Below are positions 19,603-30,100 of a stretch of DNA of 64,000 nucleotides, one piece after another. Numbering within the stretch: the stretch's first letter is position 1; every line of letters begins with the position of its first letter. Both the position numbers and the translations under genes were made by a program. The stretch lies in NCBI RefSeq assembly GCF_037042905.1, contig NW_026974141.1, forward strand, positions 3,030,001-3,094,000, in the 5' to 3' direction. The notes below the pieces were generated by a model, which saw only the letters and a list, made by a program, of their open reading frames with translations, did no database searches and was not told where the DNA came from. The DNA comes from Lytechinus pictus. Lineage: Eukaryota > Echinodermata > Echinoidea > Temnopleuroida > Toxopneustidae.

Positions 19603-20790
19603 GTTTGAGGGGGATTTTTATCACTTTGCTCCAAGCATCAATCATTTACAAGAAAATACATGAACTCATAAAATATTATATGTGAGGTAAACAAACACAC
19701 ATTATACAATTCTTTATGAATAGTGTACATGCATCACACAATTTTGAACGTGGTGGTGGAATGAAAACACTGAAAATCTGAAAAATCTAGAAGATCTAAA
19801 CTTGGAAAAGTGCTCTTCAAACAAAAAATTCCTACTCTCAAGAGCGATATTTTTCACATTTAGAGACTTTTGGACATAATTGATACATGGAAGGGAATGA
19901 GGTTTTCATTGTCAAAGGCATCCCCCTCCTCCAAAATATAACAAGGGAATGCTGCGGCTGGGGGATAATTGTTGAAGTAAAACCTAGCCTTAGGAGCCCT
20001 TTATTGTGAACTTCCCCAAAAATGTACATCAACAACATCTTTAAATTTCTAAATAGGATACTTTAAATGCAGAAAGTCTGCAAAAGAACATTACCCATTA
20101 TAGCTGCCCTGTATAGTATTGTAGAGAATAGAGTCATATCACTCCAAACAGAGGTGTCGATCATTGGGGTAGAAGGAAAGCGTCCCCAGAAAAGTATTGG
20201 GGGGGGGCAAACATATCAATTTGCCCCCTCAATAATTTTGACAACTTGAAAAATCTATAACATGCAATGCAAATCTCTTCTATGATTATTATGATTATAT
20301 TATGGTCTCGGGAGCCCAGCCTTAGAAATATACCATTGGCCTATGCTGGCTCCCTCATATTCTCATTTTATTTCTATTTTTTTGTATCTTTATTTGTATA
20401 TTCTTTGATTTGTTTGTTGTATGTTTTTTTTTAATGAGAATTTGGAATAAATAAAATGAAATGAAATAAATGAAATGTATGTTAGAAAAAGCATGAGATA
20501 GCAAGTGTAAACCATTAATCTTGACATAAAAAATACTATCAATTTTAACATAGCAATGACAAAAATATCTTGTAAGAAACACAATGATAACAGAAGAGTG
20601 TGTTGATACAAGATCCTCTAGTTTTAATAAGAAAGTGAGCATTGTTTGATATTTAAAGATAAAAGCTGATAACATTACCTTTTTTTTGCAAGAAAAATCA
20701 TTTACGGGAGAGGAGGTTCGTTGTTTAAAGTAAATTCAGGCATTTCCTCTTCTAGCAAGTCTTTACCTAGCAAGTCTTTACCTTCAAGGA
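19603..20790. other. Gene-free stretch
   Basis: It contains a G run near 20200, 'aataaaatgaaatgaaataa' low complexity near 20450, and short open frames without recognisable features. I see no gene or element boundary. Confidence 0.45.
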
Positions 20791-20794
20791 AAAT

Positions 20795-21150
20795 AATAAT
20801 AATAATAATATTCCGCATTTATATAGCGCTTAACACATCGGAACAACGTCTCTAAGCGCTTTACAGATATATTATTACCCCGGTCATCGGATCCTTGCAT
20901 GCCCGCATACAATGTATGCACCTTCTCCACTCCCTGGGGAGCATTCCAACAAGAGTTCCAAGACTCAATTGCTAGGCATACTACATAGGCTTTCGCATCC
21001 TACCAGGTACCCATTTAACACCTGGGTGGAGAGTGGCAAATTGTGGATTGACGCCTTTGCCAAAGGACGCTAGGCCATGGTGGGATTCGAACACACGACC
21101 CTCTGATTACAAGGCGAGACTCAGAATCGCTACACCACAGCGCTTCCACC
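20795..21150 (-). mobile_element. tRNA-derived SINE, full length, minus orientation
   Basis: Read on the minus strand it begins with a tRNA-like head (B-box-like 'gtgttcgaatccca'). It passes through 'ccacctgggtgttaaatggg', written here as its complement, and 'gcgctatataaa', and ends in an ATT-repeat tail. Its head faces the plus-strand copy at 21350. Confidence 0.85.
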
Positions 21151-21349
21151 AAAATTAGAAGGAGGATGTAAGGTCATGGTGTTAAAGCATCCAGGTCATG
21201 CTCCTGTTCCAGATATAAGGAGTATTTGTTATGCGACAGATTCAAGAACTTAGTTAATCTATATAAAATGCACGTCAAATAACAAAGAACAGCTAGGTGG
21301 TCTTTGTCGAAAATTGGGTAACCAGAACAGCATTTAAGCAGTTGTAGAA

Positions 21350-21668
21350 GTGCCGTGGTGTAGCGGTTCTGAGTCTCGCCTTGTAATCAGAGGGTCGTGT
21401 GTTCGACTCCCACCATGGCCTAGCGTCCTTTGGCAAAGGCGTCAATCCACAATTTGCCACTCTCCACCCAGGTGTTAAATGGGTACCCGGTAGGATGCAA
21501 AAGCCTATCTAGTATGCCTAGCAATTGGGTCTTGCAACTCTTGTTAGAATGCTCCCCAGGGAGTGGAGAAGGTGCATACAAGGATCCGATGACCGGGGTA
21601 TATATCTGTGAAGCGCTTAGAGACGTTTCGATGTGTTAAGTGCTATATAAATGTTATTATTTTTATTA
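21350..21668 (+). mobile_element. tRNA-derived SINE, full length, plus orientation
   Basis: The head has 'tggtgtagcggttctgagtc' (A-box-like) and 'gtgttcgactccca' (B-box-like). The body has 'ccacccaggtgttaaatggg' and 'aagtgctatataaatg', and it ends in 'ttattattttta'. It is very similar to the inverted copy at 20795-21150. Confidence 0.87.
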
Positions 21669-21957
21669 AGTCCTACATTTTGGAGCTGATGAAATATTGT
21701 GAATATGCTGCTTTTCCAGAGTCTAGGTTAAAATTGCTGATTTGACAAAGACCTCAAAGTTGTTCATTGTCATGGAGTACATTTGACAATACATTTTCTA
21801 TGTTCTTGAATCTGTCAGGCACCTTGTCATGCATCACTGTGAGGAGTCTGGAACATGAACGCACGAAATCACTAAATGGTATCAATAGCTAATCAGGATC
21901 ATTGCTGCATACGCATTTTGTTCAAAACGGTGAGCAATAACTAATCAGAATTGCTCC

Positions 21958-22446
21958 CTGCTCAAAAAAAATATTACAAAAATATTTTTTAAATACCTCC
22001 AAAATCACCCCGAAAATATATTTTGAGGGTATTTTGGTTTTTAAAATTACAATAAACCTACCTTTAAAATATATTTTTTTGTACATTTTTGGAACGCCCA
22101 ATACTGTATGTTAAAATATATCTTAAGAGCATTTTTGTCATGTCCAATAAAATATGAATTTTGCCACTAAAAATACTGTAAAAATATGTTTTTCTTATAT
22201 TTTTATATATGTACACATAGCTCAAATTAATTGATTGTTCAAATTCACAAGAATGTAAATAATGAAAGATGAAAAAATACAGAAAAATAGGCCTATTCCT
22301 TGTATTTGTTATTCCAGGAAAAAACCGCCAAAAATGCTATTTTTAGAATATTTTTCAGAAAAATATTCTAAAAATATGCAGTTAAAGAAAAATACTCAGA
22401 AAATATCAGAAAAAAAAAATTTTCGTCGGCAAAAACGACTAGGGTT
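21958..22446. mobile_element. A/T-rich dispersed element, copy 1
   Basis: It begins 'ctgctcaaaaaaaatatt' and ends 'ggcaaaaacgactagggt'. The same beginning, internal text ('aaaatcaccccgaaaa', 'cttgtatttgt(t/c)attcc') and end recur at 47278-47740. No open frame of note. It is probably a non-autonomous element. Confidence 0.8.
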
Positions 22447-22611
22447 CTCTCCTGCATGCAACCCATCGCGATCCTTTATGCATTGAAGATATAGGAGATG
22501 CTAGTTAAAAGCATTTGCTTGTGTTATTGACTGTTGAAGGCACTCCTGTTTGGCTGACTGGAGACATTGACAAGGACCCATAACAAGCTTAGCACTTGAT
22601 AAAGCTGATTT

Positions 22612-23075
22612 CTTATACGCCGCCCGTCCTACGGGACGTATTATGGTATCACGCTCAGTGTCTGCCCGTCCATCGGTCTGTCCCTCTGTCTGTCTGTCTC
22701 TGTGTCCGTCCGCTCGTTAACTTTTCCTTGTAAATGGAATAACTTCAGTTTAACTTAACCTAGGCTCATATAATTTAGTGTGTATAATACTAGCATGGAT
22801 CCTAGGAAGCTTATTGATTTTGAGGTCAAAAGGTCAAAGGTCAAGATCACAGTGACATGTTTTTCATCTTACCCTCCTGAAGTCCTTGTTAACATGATAA
22901 CTTTAGTTTAACTTAACCCAGGCTCATATAATTTAGTGTGTATGATACTAGCATAGATCCCAGGAATTCTATTGATTTTGAGGTCAGAAGGTCAAAGGTG
23001 AAGTCGCCACCTTCCACTTTTCTTGCTTACAGGTGGGCGTATTATGTGCTCGCCTTAGTGACACTCTTGTTACCT
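22612..23075. mobile_element. 'cgtccgtc' element with internal tandem units, copy 1
   Basis: It starts 'cgcccgtcctacgggacgta' and ends 'gtgggcgtattatgtgctcg' plus 'ccttagtgacactcttgtta'. Between them are about two units of roughly 150-170 bp with 'aacttcagtttaacttaacc' and 'ttgaggtcaaaaggtcaaag'. A longer copy lies at 44262-44996. Confidence 0.85.
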
Positions 23076-23294
23076 TTTATTACCATAATCATCAAGTACA
23101 CTACAGCTTACTAGTCAAAGTTTGGTACAATAACAAAATCGATCATTCTGCTTTGTCCTTAAACTGAATACACTTTGACCCACAGCTGCAGCAGCAGTAG
23201 TAATGACATTAATATAAGCAGTAGTAGAAACGTAGTTTGTATAGTTGTAATATGAATTATGTACATGCAAAGTAATTTCCATGATTTCTCCTAG

Positions 23295-23455
23295 GTGAAA
23301 GACTGGAGCTGTAGTCAACAGCAAATATGGCACAGGATACAGCAAGTCCACAGAAGAAAATTCAAATCATCAATGGTTGAGGATGGAATTGGGACAGTAC
23401 GTACTACAAGAACCAAGAGCCATACCTCCAGTTTGATTAGAGGAAAGGAAACATT
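23295..23455 (+). promoter_or_regulatory. 5' leader with a short upstream open frame
   Basis: An acceptor 'atttctcctag' ends at 23294, so a 5' UTR exon probably begins at 23295. An upstream ATG at 23327 opens an 18-codon frame (MAQDTASPQKKIQIING, stop at 23378-23380) before the main ATG at 23456. Such upstream frames commonly lower translation of the main frame. The upstream non-coding exon has not been found. Confidence 0.5.
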
Positions 23456-26400
23456 ATGGGGGAGCATAAACCTGGAAACAATCTTGATGATTTGCAGAGT
23501 ACACTGAATGCTGCTGCACAAGTTGGCCAACTGGACCTTGTCCAAGAACTAATCGGTCAAGGAGCAGAAGTGAATAAATGCGACAAAGGATTAACCCCGT
23601 TGATTATAGCTTCAACGAATGGCTTTCTCGATGTCGCCAAATATCTAAACAGTCAGGGTGCGGAAGTAGATAAAGGAATTGCAGACAGCTGGACCCCATT
23701 ACATTGTGCCTCCCGCAATGGACATCTTGCTGTCTGCAATTTTCTTATCAGCCAAGGAGCAGATCTGAATGTACGTACCAGCGGGGGTCATACACCATTA
23801 CATCTAGCTGCTTGGAGTGGGCATTTTGATGTTACCAAAGAACTTATCAAACAAGGAGCAGAGGTGAATAAAGATGATAATGAAGGTGAGACTCCTTTGC
23901 ATATAGCGTCAAAGAATGAACGACTTGACATCATCCAAGAACTTGTTACAGGAGGAGCCGAAGTGAATAACCAAGGAAATGATGCAAGGACCCCGATTCA
24001 TTTGTCTTCCCTCTATGGGAATCTTGAAGTTACCAAATATCTGATCAGTCAAGGAGCTGAAGTGAACAGGAGAAAGGGAGATAGACGGTCTCCACTGTAT
24101 TGTGCAGCACAGAATGGTCATCTGGCTGTGACCAAGTTTCTACTTGATCAAGGAGCTGAGGTAAATGATGGTTTGTATGATGGCACAACGCCATTACAGG
24201 CAGCTGTGAAGATTGGCCATATTGATGTCGCCATAGAATTGATCAGTCATGGTGCTGGAGATGGTCTTGTTGATGTTTTAAAATTCCTGTTGAGTCAAGG
24301 AGCTCTAGAGGATAATCATGGTCATACCCTGTTACAACTAGCTGCTCAGAGCGGTCATCTTGATGTGACCAAGGAACTTATCCGTCAAGGAGCTGACGTG
24401 AATAAAGATAATGATACGGAATCAACCCCATTGTTTCTAGCTTCAAGGAATGGCTTTCTTGATATTGCTAAATATCTTATCTGTCATGGTGCTGAAGTTG
24501 ATAAAGGAAATGTAAACATTTGGACCCCATTACATGTTGCCTCACGTAATGGACATCTTGATGTCATCAAGTTTCTCATCAGGAAAGGAGCAGATCTGAA
24601 TAGAGGTACAAGTGGTGGTCATACACCATTACATCTATCTGTGTGGGGTGGGCATTTTGATGTTACCAAAGAACTTATCGAACAGGGAGCAGAGGTGAAT
24701 AAAGCTGATAGTACAGGTGAGACTCCTTTGCACCTAGCTGCACAGAATGAACAACTTGACGTGATTCAAGAGCTTGTCACAGGAGGAGCTGAGGTAGATA
24801 ACCACAGAAAGGATGGTAGGACACCGATTCATATTACTTCGCTGAATGGGCATCTTGAAGTTACCAAATACCTGATCAGTCAAGGGGCCGATGTTAATGA
24901 AGCAGATAACGATGGTCAGACCCCATCACATCTAGCTTCAGAAAACGGTCATCTTGAAATCATTCAACTTCTGATCAGAGAAGGTGCTGATTTGGATAAG
25001 AACAAAGCTGATGGTGTCACTCCCTTACATCTGGCTGTGATCAATAATAACTTTGAAATTGTCAATTTTCTAATAAATCATGGAGCCAATGTGAATAAGG
25101 TAATCAAGAGTGGGCAGACTCCTTTGCATATTGCATCTGAAAATGGTCATCTAGAAATTACCCAGTTGTTAATCAGTGAAGGAGCTGATGTACATTACAT
25201 CAACAAATCTGATGGAGAGACGGCATTGTTTTCAGCCGTTTGTGAAGGTCACCTGAATGTCACCAGATACCTGATCAAACAAGGAGCTAAATTGGATGTT
25301 ACTGAAAATCATGTAAACTATACACCATTACATAGAGCTGTCTATGCAGGTCACTGTGATGTTGCCAAACTCTTGATCAGCGAAGGTGCTGATATAGATA
25401 TTGCGGCAGGTTATGGTTTGACTGCATTACATTTAGCTGCTATGAATGGGAATTTTGATATGACCAAGTTTCTGATCGGTCAAGGAGCTGATATTGATAA
25501 GGCTTATTCCGGTGGATGGTTAGCCCTAGACCTTGCCGCAGCTGCGGGGCATGTAAGGGTTTCTAGAACATTGCTTCATCGAAGAGCTGAGCTGACCGGG
25601 GAAAACACTGGAGCAAACCTGAACCTTTGGACAGAATTGCATTCTGTTGCAGAGAGGGGTGATTTGGATGCTATGGAAGGTCTTGTTAGTCAAGGAGCTA
25701 AGGTTGATTCACCGGGTTCTTTTGGTTGGACTGCCTTGCACATTGCTGCAAGTAATGGGCACCTTGATATGTTGACATATCTACTTGGTCAAGGAGCTGA
25801 GGTGAATTCCGGAAATGCCTTCGGGAGGTGTGCGTTGCTGAATGCTGCTGACAATGGACACCTGAATGTCATTGAGTATCTGATCAGTAAGGGAGCAGAT
25901 GTGAATAAAGGAAGTTGCTGTGAAATGAATGCTCTACATTTTGCATCTAATGTGGGCAATTTAGATATTGTCAAAACCTTGATTGGGCATGGAATGGGAG
26001 TAGACGATTGTGATGCTTTTGGAGCCACTTCTCTCCACATTGCTTTGTATGCTGGTCATATAGACACTGCAAAATACCTGCTTAGCCAAGGTGCTCAACT
26101 TAATAAGAGGAGTGTGTGTGACTCAGTGGTAGTACAATTTGATGGGCAATATAGTCACTATGATGTTTGCCGATTTGGCAAGAGCCATGTAGGTCATAAG
26201 GGCAGTGGAATGCTTGAAGCCCTCACAGTCTTCAAAGGGGCTCCAGAAAAAGATCTGTGTGCAAGTAAGTACCATGATCATCAAGAGGATAAGCAAACTG
26301 AAGGTGGGATGCATATAGAGCATTTAAAAGTATGTTATAGTGACCTTGATATTCCATCACTCGTTCTAAATGAAGTAGGTGATCAGACATCACTTCAGTA

Positions 26401-27118
26401 TGCAGTAGAAGGGGGTCATCTTGAGGCTGTCCAGTTTCTGGTCTGTCAAGCAGTTGATGTGAATGAAAGCAACAAATTAGGCTGGACTGCTCTCCATACT
26501 GCTGCGCAAACTGGGCGTCTTGACATCGCAGATTATCTCCTTGAACAAGGAGCTAAAGTAACCACAACAGATGTTGATGGCATCTCTCCTTTACATGTTG
26601 CTGCATTCATTGGCCATCGTGATGTCACCGAGAAGTTTCTTATGCAAGGTGCAGAAGTCGATGCTCCCACCAAGGTGAAAGGTTCAAGAGCTCTGCATGT
26701 TGGGGTACAGAATGGCCACCTTAATATCGTAAAAGATCTGCTCAGTCATGGAGCTGACATCGATGCAGGAGACAGTGGCGGTTGGACCGCATTGCACATT
26801 GCTGCCCAGAATGGTCACATTGATATCCTGAAGTTTCTGCTTCAGCACCTTGCAGATGTCCGCAAAGTGACCTCGAAGGGATCATCTGCATTGCATTTGT
26901 CTGCTGCCAATGGACACGATGAAGTCTCTAGGTATCTACTGGAGCATGGAGCTGAAGTAAAGAAGATTAAACCTGATGGGCCGACTGCTTTACTTGCTTC
27001 AGAGTCTGACCAACTATCTGGGACAGGTCCAGATGCTGGGTGTGCTGATGAGCAGAAGAAATTGCCTCCCTCTAATGGCCATGCAGATACTGAGGGTATA
27101 ACAGGACAGGGAAAGCAG
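23456..27118 (+). CDS. Exon 1: about 33 ankyrin repeats in one exon
   Basis: A 1,221-residue open block starts MGEHKPGNNLDD and ends at GGAAAGCAG|GTAATT, phase 0. Units follow the 33-residue pattern (W/H/R)TPLHxAAxNGHLDVxxxLIxQGAEVN, for example WTPLHCASRNGHLAV. Units two to six resemble units ten to fourteen closely. Unit eight is shortened. A non-ankyrin insert of about 91 residues (885-975) sits between units 26 and 27. After the last full unit comes a polar linker rich in S, D and G. The open frame continues past the donor for 52 residues, but the next exon matches the ankyrin pattern, so I end it at 27118. Confidence 0.93.
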
Positions 27119-30100
27119 GTAATTCAGTTTCAACTTTCTAGCAACTTTCAAAGTACACTGCAAACCATTTTCTCGCTACATGGTCAACTGCAATCAGAGG
27201 ACTGGCTTCTGTTGACCAGTCTCAACACTGAAATACATATACTTGTAGTTCCTGTTGCATTAATTTTCACGCTCTGAGCCTAAACTGTGCAGTCTCAACA
27301 CACCCAAATTTGATTCATTGGTATTGAATCTTGCTTTTCATTTGAATTTCAAAGTAAAGTGCTCTGGCTGCATTAAAAAAAAAACATAATCTAGATTTGG
27401 GTTTCTTAACTCACTTGACAAAGAGGTTCCCAACAATCTGGCACGGATGAAAATCACATGCAGACAATCATACATGTTATACTGCACAGTTCATCTGTGA
27501 AACATTGCCTAAATTTGAAAAAAATGATTTCAAGACTTCATTCTTAAGTCAATTCAATTTTAAGATTATAACTGTTATGTGTATGTAAATGAAGTCTGGA
27601 GACACAAAGTATTTCACTTGTCATTCTGTCCATCTACCCAATTTTTTCATTGTTCCATTTCTAGATTCTGAAATAATTTTATGTTTATTTAAGGTTTTTG
27701 TCTCACCTGCATAGCAGAGTGAGACTATAGGCGCCGCTTTTCCGACGGCGGCGGCGGCGTCAACACCAAATCTTAACCTGAGGTTAAGTTTTTGAAATGA
27801 CAGCATAACTTAGAAAGTATATGGACCTAGTTCATGAAACTTGGCCATAAGGTTAATCAAGTATTACTGAACATCCTGCCTGAGTTTCATGTCACATGAC
27901 CAAGGTCAAAGGTAATTTAGGGTCAATGAACTTAGACCATGTTGAGGAATCAACATCAAAATCTTAACCTAAGGTTAAGTTTTTGAAATGTCATCATAAC
28001 TTAGAAAATATATGGACCTAGTTCATGAAACCTATACATAAGGTTAATCAAGTATCACTGAACATCCTGCATGAGTTTCACGTCACATGACCAAGGTCAA
28101 AGGTCATTTAGGGTCAATGAACTTCGGCCGAATTGGGGGTATCTGTTGAATTACCATCATAACTTTAAAAGTTTATGGATCTGATTCATGAAACTTGTAC
28201 ATAATAGTAATCAAGTATTACTGAAAATCCTGTGCAAGTTGCAGGTCACATGATCAAGGTCAAAGGTCATTTAGGGTCAATGAACTTTGGTCAAATTCGG
28301 GTATTTGTTGAATTACCGCCATAACTTTGAAAGTGTGTTGGTCTAGTTCATAAAACTTGGACATAAGAGTAATCAAGTATCACTGAACATCCTGTGCGCA
28401 TTTTAGATCACATGACCAAGGTCAAAGGTCAATGAACTTTGGCCATAATGGGGGTATCTGTTGAATTACCATCATAACTTGGAAAGTTGATGGATCTTAC
28501 TCTTGAAACTTGGACATAAGAGTAATCAAGTATCACTGAACATCCTGTGCGAGTTTCAGGTCACATGATCAAGGTCAAAGGTCATGTAAGGCCAATGAAC
28601 TTTGGCCACGTTGGGGGTATTTGTTGAATTACCGTCATATCTCTATAAGTGTATGGGTCTAGTTCATAAAACGTGGAAATAAGAGTAACCAAGTATCACT
28701 GAACATCTTGTGCGAGTTATAGTAGTTTTCAAAATCAGCACTGCTGCTATATTGAATCGCGTGTGAGACGGCCAGAGGCATTCTACTTGTTCATCATTAT
28801 TTAGTTCTAAAATGATTTATACTGTGTGGATACTGTTACATAGGTTGTTCAACATCAAGCAGAGAAAGGCTGCACAGCTGTTTATTTAGCCACAAAGTAC
28901 GGCTACACGACCGTCGTCGAGACCTTGGTTGCCCACGGAGCAGATCTGAATGTCCAATCCATTGATGGACAGACTTGTCTGCATGAAGCCGTCAGACTTG
29001 CAGGTCAGAAGAACAGCAAAGTTGAAGAAACAGCAGCACTTAAGCAGGTAAGCTGATTCCCTTTCCCCTCCCCTCCCCCCTCTTGCTCTCCCTCTCGATC
29101 CCTCCCCCTTCCCCCAACCAATAGATATCCAAGATCACTAAAAAGGGCATCAATTATAAAATATATACATACATGTACTGGATTCGCACAGGGCACCAAG
29201 GCCTCGGTCAAAAATGGTGTCTCATCTTGGCCTTGAGTTAACAAGTATTCAGAAGGGCAACAATCACATTCCTTTAGCATATCAGCATATCAGAGACCGG
29301 GGGGGGGGGGTGGGGGGGGGCAATCAAATGTATTGCTGTACACACGCGTGGCCAAATTATTTCCAAACACCCCCTACACAAGTTTTCTCTGTGTGCAAAA
29401 TAACCCCTAAACAAGTTTTTCGCGGGCTTTATTTACACATTTTGGCCCGTTCACAAGTCGTCGCCAGAATACGACTCCGGGGAAAAAAAGAAACTTGTCT
29501 ATTCTCTTTTTGGAGAATTCAATGGCAGCTGCATGCATGGGCATTATAAAGAATTTTGCCAATTTATTTCACAGATCTCAGATGAGTTTTATCAAAGTGA
29601 ACTGTCGCCCAGGCGAGCTCTTGTGTTCTATCTATTGGACCATGGGGCAGAGCCCAGTACAAAAGATATCCAAGGAAATCTTCCGGTCCACTATGCCAAG
29701 GATGAAATTGTTCGTCAAATGATATTCTCAAGGTAGGATTTGATGGTAATAATGATCAGATGAAAATCAGGATGATTACAGTAACAGTAAAGATAATGAT
29801 GCAGTGACTCCTCAACTCGTCTGCTCTATGTAACCACTTTTCATTCTGTTTACCATTCTTTTAAGGTTAATTGCCAATTTGTCTGCTGCCAACTCTTCCA
29901 ATCACCACATGGTCTACTTTCAGTTAGTCTAATGCCATCAGCATTTCGGCTATCAACCATTTGGTCCAATCATTACTTAGTCTAATCACCAGTTCGTCTA
30001 TGACCACTTCGTCTCATAACCAGTTGGTCTAATATTGGTTTTATTTCCATTCATTTTGCCCAGTTAACACTTAGTCTAATTAGACCAAATGATTTATGAA

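Noticed and set aside
20795..21668. tRNA genes
   Set aside because: A- and B-box-like heads are present but are followed by a common 250-bp body and an ATT tail, and no full cloverleaf is seen. They are SINEs.
27119..27277. Extension of the ankyrin open frame past 27118 (52 more residues)
   Set aside because: The added sequence is not ankyrin-like. A GTAATT donor in phase 0 fits the next ankyrin exon at 28844.
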